A DNA stretch of 64,000 bases from GWE2-40-63 sp041664345 (GCA_041664345.1 JBAYKX010000017.1:1-64000); one strand, 5' to 3'. Positions 8,538 through 17,507 are shown, counted from the stretch's first letter. Notes: generated by a model from the letters alone, not told the origin. Numbers and translations are program-made.

Positions 8538-10217
8538 ATGATTAATAGCCATTATTTTAAAAATATTCCCTATTTATGGCCAGCCTTATTCCTTTTCTAC
8601 CTAGGAATTTCGAATTCTTTCGCACAAAACAACCGCCTATCGGTAACAATAAAATGTCAGGATTACGATTTCAATAAATTTCCAAATCAATTTGCCTCAA
8701 AAGAAGACTTGTTATTTAAATTAAATGAAGTCAAACAATGCCATATTAATAAAGGATATCTTGCATTTTCAATTGATTCAATAATTTTTGATTCCACAAA
8801 AGCCGCCATATTTGCTACAAGGGGAAATCGGTACCTTTTAAACCAGTGGAATTGTTTACCTGAAACCTATAACCACTTGCTACCGAAATTAAGAAAACCA
8901 ACACCATATATTTATAAAACCCTTACTAAAGCGGAAGACAAAATACTTACAGAACTATATTCAGAGGGGTTCGCAACTGCGCTTATTAAAAAGGAACTTG
9001 TTACCGAATCAACTGCAATTAGTGTCACTTATCAAATACAAAAAGGTGAAAGATTCACTTTTGATACAATCCATGTTTTGGGTCCAAAATTAATTAGCGC
9101 AAATTACATCCAGCACAAAACAGGTATCTTTCCAAATAAACCCTATCAATCAAAAAAGGTAAAAAACAGTAGTTTTCTTATCAATCAATCGGGTTTTCTA
9201 AAAGTAGATTCGGTAGCGCTTAGTTTTGTAGGAACAAAAGCCCAATTACAGTTATCAATGAAAGCTATTCAACAAAATAGTTTTAGCGGAATTCTTGGAG
9301 TTCAAACCAATCAGAAAAACGAAACCGAAATAACAGGAACTGTTGAATTACAATTAGTTAATTCGCTAAAAATGGGCGAAAAAATGTATTTAAATTGGAA
9401 AAAACCTGCTCCCGCTTCGCAAGATTTGCAAGTAAATTTTCAATTTCCCTATTTATTTAAAAGTCCTGTTGGCATTGTAAGTTCTGCGCTGTTTGAAAAG
9501 CAAGACAGTTCCTTCTCAAATACAGCCATTACAGCAGGAATAAGCATTCCCATCCTTAATTCAGGCGAATTAGGGCTGCTGTCGCAATGGAAAAGCACCT
9601 CCATCGCCCAAAAAGGTGTTTCAATTTATGGAACATCGGAAAGTCATTTATATGGGTTGAGTTACAACTTCCAAACATTCAGTCCAATGCAATTATCAAC
9701 TAAAGGAATTGGAATAGTTATTTATACCTTGGCTGGCACTAAAAAAAATATTTCAACTGATACTGAAAATTACCAATCGTTTTCGGCGGAGATTCAAGAA
9801 ACCTTAGAATGGATGATTCCAGCGCCACTTGGAGCCCTTTATTTTAAAAATCAGGCTGGGTTACTTAGTAACGATTCGTTGTATAGTAACAATTTATTTC
9901 GTTCCGGAGGTTTTAATTCCATTCGTGGATTCAACGAGAAAAGCATCTATTCAAAGACGTTTACCTATTTCACAGGAGCCTACCGGATTATTTTAAAAAG
10001 TGCTTCCTACATGGAACTGTTTTACGATTTAGGCTGGTTTAACGAGCCTACAACTACAAATTTTACTGCAATTAAAAGGCAAGCCCTTGGAATGGGTATT
10101 AATATAAAAACTAAAGCGGGCATAGCATCAATTGCTTTTGCCATAGGGAAAAAAGACCGTGATCCTTTTGCCCTTAACGAGGGTAAAATACACCTTGGAT
10201 TTACCAGTTTGTTTTAG
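8538..10217 (+). CDS. Omp85/BamA-TamA-like outer-membrane beta-barrel protein
   Basis: A 559-residue protein with a signal peptide (about residues 1-29, ending NSFAQ). The N-terminal half resembles POTRA-like repeats (RFTFDTIHVLGPKLISANYI). The C-terminal half is a 16-strand-like barrel with the Omp85 loop-6 signature SIRGFNE near residue 470, and it ends in an aromatic beta-strand (IHLGFTSLF). Omp85 proteins insert or export proteins across the outer membrane. At this size it is smaller than BamA and closer to the Bacteroidetes 'BamA/TamA family surface antigen' group; its cargo is unknown. It has no co-transcribed neighbour that would indicate a partner. Confidence 0.8.
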   Translation: MINSHYFKNIPYLWPALFLFYLGISNSFAQNNRLSVTIKCQDYDFNKFPNQFASKEDLLFKLNEVKQCHINKGYLAFSIDSIIFDSTKAAIFATRGNRYLLNQWNCLPETYNHLLPKLRKPTPYIYKTLTKAEDKILTELYSEGFATALIKKELVTESTAISVTYQIQKGERFTFDTIHVLGPKLISANYIQHKTGIFPNKPYQSKKVKNSSFLINQSGFLKVDSVALSFVGTKAQLQLSMKAIQQNSFSGILGVQTNQKNETEITGTVELQLVNSLKMGEKMYLNWKKPAPASQDLQVNFQFPYLFKSPVGIVSSALFEKQDSSFSNTAITAGISIPILNSGELGLLSQWKSTSIAQKGVSIYGTSESHLYGLSYNFQTFSPMQLSTKGIGIVIYTLAGTKKNISTDTENYQSFSAEIQETLEWMIPAPLGALYFKNQAGLLSNDSLYSNNLFRSGGFNSIRGFNEKSIYSKTFTYFTGAYRIILKSASYMELFYDLGWFNEPTTTNFTAIKRQALGMGINIKTKAGIASIAFAIGKKDRDPFALNEGKIHLGFTSLF

Positions 10218-10360
10218 CATTAAATCAAATTAATAAAAAAATAACTATTGAAAATATAGTTTTACCGAGAAATAAGTATCTTCACAAAATCAATAAAACT
10301 ACTTACGGATAGATTTTATATTGTAGTATCTAAAATTCTGTTTTTAAAAACATTACACGA

Positions 10361-12355
10361 ATGAAGGCTCGTTTTACAATTACAAATAAATTAATTTTAG
10401 GATTTGGAGTTCTGCTGTTTGCAACACTTCTAAATGGAATTTTCACCTATTCCACCTTGAATGAAAGCCAAGAACTGAACAATAAAATTCTTACTGTTTA
10501 CAATCCATCCACTGCAAAGCTACAGGATTTGACGTCTATGGTTAATAATTCATACATGCTTACAAAAAATTGGGTTTTCATTGAAAAGCAGTTGAATACA
10601 CCAGATAAAAAGAAATTACAAGACATACATTTGCAAGATTTCCCAGCGTTGAAGACAGAAATCAGTGCATTGGCAAATTACTGGGAACCAACATTAAAAA
10701 GTAGTATCGATTCCTTACTTAATACCATTGAAACTTCATTATTTGCAGAGCAAAAAAAAATAATGGATCTTTTAAACAGTTTTGAAAGTTATGATGATTT
10801 TATGATTATTGCCGAAGCCGCTCCCATGGTAGAAGAAGGCGGTTCAATTACCATTGAAATTTCAAGTTGTTTGGAATCGTTATCAAAAATTGAAAAAATA
10901 ATGGATGATAAAGCTAAAGAAACAACTCTTGAAATGAGTGAATCATTTCGGTGGTTTCAGCGGTTTATTCTAATAGCTGTTTTATTAATTACACTTTTTG
11001 TTATAGCTTCTGCATTGGTCACTACCCGGAGCATTGTATTTCCGATACTCAAATTAAAAGATTTTTTATTAACCATGGCTCAAGGTATTTTACCTAAAGA
11101 AAAACTTAAAACCAATAACGATGAAATTGGCGATATGAGCGATGCCATGAACTTATACATTGAGAATATAAGAAAAACTTCGGAATTTGGGGTTGAGATT
11201 GGCAAGGGTAATTACGACAGTAAATTTGAGGCACTCGGCCCGGAAGATATGCTTGGAAATGCGTTGCTGGAAATGCGTGCCAACTTAAAAAAATCGAAAG
11301 AATTATTTGAAGAGTTAGCTAAAAGCGATGAAATAAGAAATTGGATTACCAAAGGGCTGGCTGATTTTGGCGACATATTGAGACAAAATTCAGATAATAT
11401 GGACCGATTGGCTAAAAATGTAATGAATGAACTGATTGATTACATTGGAGCCAATCAAGGAGCCATTTATATATTAAACGAACTAGACGAAAAGAACAAA
11501 TTCTTTGAAATGAAATCGGCTATTGCTTATGGTAGAGAAAAATTTCTGAAAAAGAATTTTGAAATAAAAGAAGGCTTGGTTGGACGGTGCGCTTTTGAAA
11601 AATTACCCGTCTATCTGACCGAAATACCAGAAAATTACATCCAATTGACTTCAGGACTTGGTGGAGCTGAACCCAATTATTTGCTTTTAGTACCGCTTAT
11701 TATTGACGAAAACGTAATGGGAGTAATTGAAGTGGCATCGTTTAAACCCATTGAAAAACACCAAATAGAGTTTATTACATCGCTTGGGCAAACCATAGCT
11801 TCCACCATTTCAAATGTCCGTATTAATGAACAAACCCGTTATTTATTGGATGAATCAAAAATGCGGGGAGATGAATTGTCGGCACAGGAAGAAGAGTTGA
11901 GGCAAAACATGGAAGAACTTCAAGCAACTCAAGAAGAAGCAGCCCAAAGAGAGATGGAAATGATGAACACGATTGATGCCATAAACAATACATTAGGAAC
12001 CATTGAAATTGACCGTCATGGAAATATATCATCCATCAACGACATTTTCTTAAACAGAACCCATTTGAATGCCAGTATTTTAATTGGTAAGTCGTTTCAG
12101 GAATTTTTTGCAGGCAATGAAAACTTAGAAGCAGCCTTTTCCCAAATTTGGTCGGGGCTACATGCCGGTGAAAGTGGAACACTAATTGTTAATTTTATAA
12201 CCCCCGATGCCGAACTTTGGTTCAAACATACCTTTACCCCATTTAAAAACAAAGCTGGTGAATTGAACAAGGTAATTGATTTGGTTTTGGATATTACTAC
12301 TCAACGAAATCTTGAGAAAGAAGTAGAAGATTACCGTTTAAATTCCAACTTATAA
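10361..12355 (+). CDS. Membrane sensor protein with HAMP, GAF, coiled coil and PAS domains, no output domain
   Basis: A 664-residue protein. TM1 is at about 12-30, then a helical extracytoplasmic sensor (about 30-195), TM2 at about 197-222, a HAMP linker (about 225-275), a GAF domain (about 335-475, containing EGLVGRCAFEKLPVYL and VPLIIDENVMGVIEVASF), a Glu/Gln-rich coiled coil (QEEELRQNMEELQATQEEAA) and a PAS domain (about 535-650). No histidine kinase, GGDEF, methyl-accepting or phosphatase domain follows; the protein ends right after the PAS fold. Relatives in Bacteroidetes usually carry such a front end on kinases or phosphatases, so it may signal through a partner. It is flanked by unrelated genes. 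Confidence 0.8.
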   Translation: MKARFTITNKLILGFGVLLFATLLNGIFTYSTLNESQELNNKILTVYNPSTAKLQDLTSMVNNSYMLTKNWVFIEKQLNTPDKKKLQDIHLQDFPALKTEISALANYWEPTLKSSIDSLLNTIETSLFAEQKKIMDLLNSFESYDDFMIIAEAAPMVEEGGSITIEISSCLESLSKIEKIMDDKAKETTLEMSESFRWFQRFILIAVLLITLFVIASALVTTRSIVFPILKLKDFLLTMAQGILPKEKLKTNNDEIGDMSDAMNLYIENIRKTSEFGVEIGKGNYDSKFEALGPEDMLGNALLEMRANLKKSKELFEELAKSDEIRNWITKGLADFGDILRQNSDNMDRLAKNVMNELIDYIGANQGAIYILNELDEKNKFFEMKSAIAYGREKFLKKNFEIKEGLVGRCAFEKLPVYLTEIPENYIQLTSGLGGAEPNYLLLVPLIIDENVMGVIEVASFKPIEKHQIEFITSLGQTIASTISNVRINEQTRYLLDESKMRGDELSAQEEELRQNMEELQATQEEAAQREMEMMNTIDAINNTLGTIEIDRHGNISSINDIFLNRTHLNASILIGKSFQEFFAGNENLEAAFSQIWSGLHAGESGTLIVNFITPDAELWFKHTFTPFKNKAGELNKVIDLVLDITTQRNLEKEVEDYRLNSNL

Positions 12356-12490
12356 CCCGTCGGATAATTAGTCTTTTTTAATACTTTTATTGGGTGTTAA
12401 TAAGCTACCCAACACCTAATTTTATTGATGAAATCCAGCAATAATTACAAATAATATTGAACCATAATTTGCAAACTCAGTTCTCATTCA

Positions 12491-13522
12491 ATGGACATAC
12501 AATCCCGAAAATCTGATTTTATTTTCTTAGGACAAAAGCTTATCGAACTTTCGACCAACCTTACCCAATGTTCGTATAAAAATGTCATAAAAAAAGCCAC
12601 GATTGAGAATAGTTGGTTCACTTCCGATTTTATTGCCTTATCATTTAAAGCAATTGGAGAATCATTAACAAAGGAAAATATCAACAATTGGTTATCGAAG
12701 TATTCCATTCCAAATAACCCCACACCGATAAAGATTGGATTGATACTAGCCGGAAACATTCCATTGGTGGGCCTTCATGATATTCTTTGTGTTTTAATGA
12801 GCGGAAATCAGGTGATCGCAAAACTATCGGTTAAAGACCAGCTTTTATATTCCATAATTAAAGACCAATTAGTGACTCAAAACCCTGAATATGAAAACAG
12901 GCTTATTTTTACCGATGGATTTATTAAGGAGGTGGATGCCATTATAGCCACCGGAAGTAATAATAGCAGCCGGTACTTTGAATACTATTTTGGAAAATAC
13001 CCGAACATTATACGAAAAAACAGAAATTCATTGGGGCTAATTTCGGGTAATGAAACAACCGATGATTTAGAACTACTTGCCGATGATATTTTTACCTATT
13101 TTGGGTTGGGCTGCCGGAATGTTTCATTCCTTTGGCTGCCAATAAATTTCCCCTTAGATTTGCTTTTTAAATCATTCACTCGTTATTCGCACCTTATACA
13201 TAATAATAAGTATGCGAATAATTACGATTACCAAAAAGCTATTATGCTTATGAATCAAGTTCCATTTTTTGACAATGGACTGGTAATGCTCCGCGAAAAT
13301 GATCAACTAAGTTCACCTATTGGAGTAGTTCATTATCAGTATTATAAGTCAATAAATGAAATCAATAATTTTGTATCAAACAATAAACATAACATTCAAT
13401 GCATTGTTAGTAAAACCAAATGCGATTTTCCTACGTATGAATTAGGTGGTGCGCAAAAACCAGAATTATGGGATTATGCTGATAACGTGGATACAATGGA
13501 ATTTTTATTGACTTTAAAATAA
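12491..13522 (+). CDS. LuxC-type acyl-CoA reductase
   Basis: A 343-residue protein of the aldehyde-dehydrogenase-like LuxC family, which reduces acyl-CoA (or acyl-protein thioester) to aldehyde with NADPH. Seen here are the NIPLVGLHDILCVLMSGN segment, the ATGSNNSSRYFEYYFGKYP cofactor-site motif, and the catalytic Cys region FGLGCRNVSFLWLP near residue 210. Lone LuxC-like genes are common in Bacteroidetes without any lux operon, so bioluminescence is not implied. The downstream gene starts 5 bases after the stop, and miaA overlaps that one, so the three may be co-transcribed. Confidence 0.85.
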   Translation: MDIQSRKSDFIFLGQKLIELSTNLTQCSYKNVIKKATIENSWFTSDFIALSFKAIGESLTKENINNWLSKYSIPNNPTPIKIGLILAGNIPLVGLHDILCVLMSGNQVIAKLSVKDQLLYSIIKDQLVTQNPEYENRLIFTDGFIKEVDAIIATGSNNSSRYFEYYFGKYPNIIRKNRNSLGLISGNETTDDLELLADDIFTYFGLGCRNVSFLWLPINFPLDLLFKSFTRYSHLIHNNKYANNYDYQKAIMLMNQVPFFDNGLVMLRENDQLSSPIGVVHYQYYKSINEINNFVSNNKHNIQCIVSKTKCDFPTYELGGAQKPELWDYADNVDTMEFLLTLK

Positions 13523-13527
13523 CAGCT

Positions 13528-14055
13528 ATGATTTTTACTTTTCGATTTATTACGGATGAAGAAGAGAGTTTTATTATGGATATAAACATAAACCATGATC
13601 AAACTTTTGAACAACTTCACGATGCCATTCAAGAGAAACTGGATTACGATCCGGCTCAGTTGGCTTCATTTTTTATATCGAACGAAAGTTGGGAAAAATT
13701 ACAGGAGATAACCTTATTGGATATGGGTGTTGAAGGAGGTAAAAATATGGCCGATTCAAGAATTGAAGATTTTTTTACTGCGAAAAACCAACATTTACTA
13801 TACGAGTATGACTATTTAGCAGGCCGTTTGTTTTTTGGAAACGTCATTCGCACCATTGATGCCGCTTCGCCCATTGATCTACCCTCAGTTTCAAAATTAG
13901 AAGGATCTATTCCCCCACAAATAAAGCGATTTGATGTGAACCTAAACGATGAGGATTGGGGTAACGACGAGGACGAGGACGAATATGGGGATTTTGAAGA
14001 TGAATTACCGGAAGATTTAGAAGATTATAACATTCATGAGGATAATTCCATATAA
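13528..14055 (+). CDS. pRiA4b ORF-3-like / 'IS1096 TnpR-family' protein
   Basis: A 175-residue protein whose first ~115 residues match the pRiA4b ORF-3-like fold: FRFITDEEESFIMDINI, then a short FEQLHDAI helix, then the YEYDYLAGRLFFGNVI strand. The tail is extremely acidic (DDED-rich stretch at about 150-170). The family name refers to a mobile-element passenger, but in Bacteroidetes this gene is a regular neighbour of miaA, and nothing mobile is adjacent here. Its molecular role is not known. It overlaps miaA by 20 bases. Confidence 0.75.
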   Translation: MIFTFRFITDEEESFIMDININHDQTFEQLHDAIQEKLDYDPAQLASFFISNESWEKLQEITLLDMGVEGGKNMADSRIEDFFTAKNQHLLYEYDYLAGRLFFGNVIRTIDAASPIDLPSVSKLEGSIPPQIKRFDVNLNDEDWGNDEDEDEYGDFEDELPEDLEDYNIHEDNSI

Positions 14056-14953
14056 AACCCTAGTTGTAATTTTAGGACCTACAGGAATTGGCAAAACCAG
14101 TTTAAGCATTGAAATAGCCCAAGAACTAAACACGGAAATTATTTCGTGCGATAGCCGGCAAATGTATCGTGAGCTAAGGATTGGAACCGCTGTACCAGAA
14201 CCGTTTCAATTGTCGCAAGTAAAACATCACTTTATTGGGAATCTCTCCATTCACGATTATTACAATGCCAGCGAGTTTGAAGTACAAGCCCTTCAACAGT
14301 TGGAACAACTTTTTAAACACCATCAATATGCAATCATGACCGGTGGTTCCGGATTATATATTGATGCCTTGGTGAAAGGTATTGATGAGTTACCAGCTAT
14401 TGATTCAACCGTAAGGCATGACCTAAAAACCCGATTGCAAACCGACGGTTTAGAAGCTCTTCAGCAAGATCTTTTTAAAATTGATCCGGATTATTATCAA
14501 ACTGTCGATTTAAAAAACCCTAAAAGGATATTGAAAGCGCTCGAGGTTTTCTACATGACAGGAAAGCCCTATTCCTCGTTTCGGACCAATGAATCGAAAC
14601 ATCGGCCTTTTAAGATTCTCCAAATTGGGTTGGCTATGGATAGGCAGGAATTGTACCACCGAATAAACCAACGTGTGGACCAAATGGTTGAAGCCGGACT
14701 GGTTGAAGAAGCCCGACCGCTTTTTCCCTACAACCATTTAAACTCGCTAAACACCGTTGGATACAAAGAGCTTTTTGGTTATTTTGCCCATGAGTATGAT
14801 TTGGATGAAGCCATAGGATTGATTAAAAGAAACTCGCGTCATTACGCCAAACGGCAAATTACGTATTGGAACCGAAATAAGGATATTGAATGGTTTCATC
14901 CTTCAGAGAAAATAAAGATACTCGATTATATTAAGTCCGGTTTGAGGACCTAA
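14036..14953 (+). CDS. miaA: tRNA dimethylallyltransferase
   Basis: Transfers a dimethylallyl group to A37 of tRNAs reading U-starting codons. The 305-residue length is normal. The P-loop GPTGIGKT is at residues 14-21, the substrate motif SCDSRQMYRELRIGTA follows, then the family signature TGGSGLYIDALVKGID. The C-terminal helix AKRQITYWNRNKDIEWFHP is intact. The gene begins inside the end of the preceding gene (20-base overlap). Its 3' end marks the left border of an accessory island: a decayed second copy of the same 3' end lies in the same orientation at 27450-27628. Confidence 0.96.
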   Translation: MRIIPYKTLVVILGPTGIGKTSLSIEIAQELNTEIISCDSRQMYRELRIGTAVPEPFQLSQVKHHFIGNLSIHDYYNASEFEVQALQQLEQLFKHHQYAIMTGGSGLYIDALVKGIDELPAIDSTVRHDLKTRLQTDGLEALQQDLFKIDPDYYQTVDLKNPKRILKALEVFYMTGKPYSSFRTNESKHRPFKILQIGLAMDRQELYHRINQRVDQMVEAGLVEEARPLFPYNHLNSLNTVGYKELFGYFAHEYDLDEAIGLIKRNSRHYAKRQITYWNRNKDIEWFHPSEKIKILDYIKSGLRT

Positions 14954-15119
14954 ATATCGATTTTGTGCAGAAGAACTTAAAAACCTCAATAGTTTAGTAC
15001 AAATAGCATTATACACTTTTATTTCTGCAAGGATTGTGATGAATTGCTTTATTTAGTAATTTTGTATCAACTATTTTGATCATTAAAAACAAATCAATGC
15101 TTTAAAAACGAACTTTACT

Positions 15120-15332
15120 ATGATACATACCATAACCATTGATGTAATAAATGATAAAGCACTAAAGCTTTTGCATGATTTAGAAATGTTGCAACTCATT
15201 CATGTGCATAGGAAAAATAAACAATCAAAAACCGCACTCAATTGGGCATCAAAATACAAAGGAGCGATGCAGAAACAACCTATGATTGAAGTTGACAACC
15301 AATTAAATGACCTTCGTAACGCATGGGAATAA
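15120..15332 (+). CDS. Putative antitoxin of a VapBC-like module
   Basis: A 70-residue protein placed directly before, and overlapping by 10 bases, a PIN-domain toxin gene. This position is the main argument. The N-terminal strand (MIHTITIDVINDKALKLLHDL) looks like a DNA-binding dimer strand plus helix, and the C-terminal part (IEVDNQLNDLRNAWE) is the likely toxin-wrapping arm. No named antitoxin family is recognised with certainty. In such modules the pair represses its own promoter. Confidence 0.7.
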   Translation: MIHTITIDVINDKALKLLHDLEMLQLIHVHRKNKQSKTALNWASKYKGAMQKQPMIEVDNQLNDLRNAWE

Positions 15333-15715
15333 AATACCTTTGGGATACCAATATTTCAATTTACTACTTACAACAGATGTTTCCTCCGGCAGCTGAAAAG
15401 TATATCGATGAATTATTGAAGGAGGATCAACCTGTAATTTCTGCTATTACTGAAATTGAATTGCTTTGTTGGAAGAATGCTTCTGAAAAAGATTTAGCCT
15501 TATTGCACAATTTTATCAACGACTCAATGGTAATAGAACTTGAACGGTCGATAAAACTTAAAACAGCGGATATTCGCAAAATGCACCCTATTAAACTCCC
15601 TGATGCCATTATTGCAGCTACGGCTCTTGTATATAACCTTACATTAATTACCCGAAATACAAAGGATTTTGATAAAATTGAGGGTTTAGAGGTACTGAAT
15701 CCTTTCAATATTTAA
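15323..15715 (+). CDS. vapC: PIN-domain ribonuclease toxin (VapC-like)
   Basis: A 130-residue PIN-domain protein. The metal-binding acidic residues are visible: Asp in LWDTN (residue 8), Glu in the ITEIELL segment (about 46), Asp in LPDAIIAATA (about 93) and Asp in RNTKDFDKI (about 111). PIN toxins of this kind cut RNA (often tRNA or rRNA) and are held inactive by the upstream antitoxin. The ATG lies inside the end of the antitoxin frame, the normal arrangement for translational coupling. Its place in the miaA-miaA' island fits an island-stabilising or defence role, which is inference. Confidence 0.88.
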   Translation: MGIKYLWDTNISIYYLQQMFPPAAEKYIDELLKEDQPVISAITEIELLCWKNASEKDLALLHNFINDSMVIELERSIKLKTADIRKMHPIKLPDAIIAATALVYNLTLITRNTKDFDKIEGLEVLNPFNI

Positions 15716-15774
15716 AACTTCCAACTATTACATACAATTTCCACTATTATCATTCTCCCCTAATTATAGGGGAT

Positions 15775-15800
15775 TCCGATCCCGAGTGCTCGGGATCGGA
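15775..15800. repeat. Perfect 12-base inverted repeat
   Basis: TCCGATCCCGAG (15775-15786) is followed after 2 bases by its exact reverse complement (15789-15800). A second short palindrome, CCCCT...AGGGG, lies directly before it. There is no T-run, so this looks like a REP/BIME-type hairpin rather than a terminator. The stretch 15716-16089 otherwise holds no gene. Confidence 0.5.
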
Positions 15801-15972
15801 CCGACAAGGAGAGGAGTAACTAAGCTCTATACCTCTTTTTAACAATCCAGGCACGTTGCTTTAAACAAAAAGCCCGGTTTTGAATGCTCAGGGCCAGGCT
15901 CTTTGTATATTTCATTACTTCTGCTTTGCTGAACCTGCAAACCCGTTAAGTTCGGCAATAGGTTTTAACTGG

Positions 15973-16005
15973 CCACACGAGGGGACTCGTGCGGCAGCAG
16001 GGGTT
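15973..16005. repeat. REP-like hairpin left of the ParDE-like module
   Basis: CACGAG (15976-15981), a 4-base loop and CTCGTG (15986-15991) form a hairpin followed by GCGGCAGCAGGGG. A related GCAGCAGCGGGG string follows a hairpin-like stretch at 16983-17016, on the other side of the toxin-antitoxin pair. This suggests members of one interspersed repeat family. Confidence 0.4.
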
Positions 16006-16089
16006 GTTTTTTTTGATTTGAATAGTCAATTTTTGTTTTGTATTTTTGTACTACAAACTATTTTCGTGTAACTAAGTAAAATAAATACC

Positions 16090-16323
16090 ATGAACGTTCA
16101 AGCTCAAAAAGCGATTATCATAGAGCAGTTTAAACAGGTAAACGATGTAAGCCTGATTAACGCAATAAAAAACATGCTCGATTATGCTTTAAAAAAAGAG
16201 CAAGCAAATCTTGAAATTCCGGAAGCCCACCAAAAACTGGTACTGGAACGCTTTGATAAGGTAAGGGAAAACCCTGAAAGGCTTTTGGATTGGGACGAAG
16301 CTAAAAAGAGGCTCAACGGCTGA
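16090..16323 (+). CDS. Antitoxin component of a RelE/ParE-type module
   Basis: A 77-residue protein resembling Bacteroidetes 'addiction module component' antitoxins. An N-terminal helix pair (IIEQFKQVNDVSLINAIKNM) is followed by a linker and the C-terminal NPERLLDWDEAKKRLNG, the usual toxin-binding tail. Its TGA stop shares a base with the ATG of the toxin gene (TGATG), so the two are translationally coupled. The assignment rests on size, sequence style and partner. Confidence 0.82.
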   Translation: MNVQAQKAIIIEQFKQVNDVSLINAIKNMLDYALKKEQANLEIPEAHQKLVLERFDKVRENPERLLDWDEAKKRLNG

Positions 16324-16637
16324 TGAAAAAGTACAAGGTAAAAATTGAACCGGAAGCCCTTGCCGATATTCAGGAAATAACCGATTGGTACAATGAAGCA
16401 CAGGCAGGACTTGGGAAAAGATTTCAGAAAACGACTATCAAACTTATTAATACCCTTAGCAAAGACCCTCAGGTTTATGCTATTCGTTACAAGGAAATTC
16501 GCTGTGCACTTATTAAGAAATTCCCATATATGACACATTACTACATTAACGACGAAAACTATACGGTGGAAGTTTTGGCCGTAATTAGCACCGACCGGAA
16601 TCCGAAAATTTGGCAAGAAAAAACAAGTAGGAAATAA
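16323..16637 (+). CDS. RelE/ParE-family toxin
   Basis: A 104-residue protein with the ParE/RelE fold signature: IEPEALADIQEITDWYNEAQAGLGKRF at the N-terminus, then RYKEIRCALIKKFPYMTHYYI and a last strand VEVLAVISTDRNPKIW. Family toxins either cut mRNA at the ribosome (RelE) or poison gyrase (ParE). The long two-helix hairpin and lack of a clear RelE basic catalytic set favour ParE, but this is not certain. Partner of the antitoxin just upstream. Confidence 0.85.
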   Translation: MKKYKVKIEPEALADIQEITDWYNEAQAGLGKRFQKTTIKLINTLSKDPQVYAIRYKEIRCALIKKFPYMTHYYINDENYTVEVLAVISTDRNPKIWQEKTSRK

Positions 16638-16639
16638 TT

Positions 16640-16867
16640 TGTAATAGACCCAGCATTGAAACTGCAAAAAAAATAGCTAAACTGGTTGATACAACCGTGG
16701 GTTATTTATTAAGCGAGTCGGAACAGGAAAACGTTTTAAAAGACCCCGACATGCCTAAACGCCTCACCGAAATTGAGAAAATAGTAGATACGGACAAAGT
16801 CCATATCCTTTCCGTAATTGACGGGTTTATTAAATCCATAAAACTTAAAAATATTGCCGCATTATAA
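16640..16867 (+). pseudogene. Beheaded XRE-family regulator (C-terminal remnant)
   Basis: An open stretch of 76 codons without a start codon reads PSIETAKKIAKLVDTTVGYLL, then SESEQENVLKDPDMPKRLTE, and ends FIKSIKLKNIAAL. The first part is the last helices of an XRE/Cro helix-turn-helix, and the rest is the C-terminal tail found on Bacteroidetes XRE regulators. The N-terminal half of the DNA-binding domain is missing: the reading begins 3 bases after the toxin stop. The likely cause is a deletion or recombination that fused the toxin gene onto the 3' end of an older regulator gene. Confidence 0.75.
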
Positions 16868-16894
16868 AAAAACCTCCCATTGTTGAGAGGTTTT
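16866..16894 (+). terminator. Terminator after the XRE remnant
   Basis: AAACCTC (centred near 16873) and GAGAGGTTTT (16885-16894) form a stem around an 8-base loop, with A-rich and T-rich sides that could work in both directions. It begins at the stop codon of the remnant, where the ancestral regulator gene would have ended. Confidence 0.6.
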
Positions 16895-16930
16895 AGTTAT
16901 GCCAGTTTTTATTGTTTTAATTACTTAGAA

Positions 16931-17016
16931 CGCGATGCAATCGCGCACTAGCGGGGCAGTTACGAAAAGATTACTCTTTTCTCACAGCACACCGTGCAGC
17001 AGCGGGGTAGCAGGGG
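16931..17016. repeat. REP-like hairpins right of the ParDE-like module
   Basis: CGCGAT-GCA-ATCGCG (16931-16945), then GAAAAG-attact-CTTTTC (16964-16981), then a CACCGTGCAGCAGCGGGG string (about 16989-17006) related to the one at 15986-16003. No coding potential is seen here. The repeats bracket the toxin-antitoxin pair and the XRE remnant. Confidence 0.4.
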
Positions 17017-17033
17017 TAAATAAAATAGTAAGA

Positions 17034-17474
17034 TTAAAAAGGACCATTGGGTGCATTGTTTCTTAGTATTACCATTTTATTTGTTGTTGGAGGCCAAGTA
17101 TAGAACATTTCTTCTAAAAAGTTTGCCTTTGAACATTGAAAAGGCAGAAGGCTGTCAGGTACCATTACCCGATTCCAAGTAGGGTCTTTTATTTTATACT
17201 TTACCATGAGGGAAATTCCAGTAGTAACTTTTAACCGATCTGTTTTTGCATAATACTTTTTGCCATTTGCTTTGAATTCTACGATAGAAATAGCCCAATG
17301 GCGCTGTGAATCATACCAATTGTGACTCACTAATATACCTTGAACGAGCGCAGTATCATATTTTAGATTTTGGTCAATCCTCCATCGCATGTAAGGAAAT
17401 TTAAGTTGGGAGTAAGGGATATAAGTAATTAAGAATAAAACACTAAACCAGGTCATTATTTTTTTGGGATCCAT
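17034..17474 (-). CDS. Small membrane-anchored protein, candidate immunity protein of the orphan Rhs cassette
   Basis: A 146-residue protein with one N-terminal membrane helix (about residues 6-22, MTWFSVLFLITYIPYS) and a soluble domain (ALVQGILVSHNWYDSQRHW, then VEFKANGKKYYAKTDRL, then ISLMVKYKIKDP). The domain resembles DUF3592-like modules in layout, but the match is weak. It lies 33 bases downstream of the displaced Rhs tip (17508-18479) on the same strand, exactly where the immunity gene of a polymorphic toxin normally sits. The immunity role is inferred from position only. Confidence 0.55.
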   Translation of the reverse strand: MDPKKIMTWFSVLFLITYIPYSQLKFPYMRWRIDQNLKYDTALVQGILVSHNWYDSQRHWAISIVEFKANGKKYYAKTDRLKVTTGISLMVKYKIKDPTWNRVMVPDSLLPFQCSKANFLEEMFYTWPPTTNKMVILRNNAPNGPF

Positions 17475-17507
17475 CTTTATCTATAATTTTTTATTTTGAC
17501 CTTATTT

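Noticed and set aside
12491..13522. LuxC homology as a sign of bioluminescence
   Set aside because: No luxA, B, D or E is present; lone LuxC-type reductases are common in the phylum.
13528..14055. The 'IS1096 TnpR' family name as evidence of a mobile element
   Set aside because: No transposase, ends or repeats nearby; the gene is a usual neighbour of miaA in Bacteroidetes.
15880..16071. 63-codon plus-strand frame between the two toxin-antitoxin pairs
   Set aside because: It runs through a hairpin repeat and ends in a phenylalanine-rich string; no start signal and no protein-like pattern.
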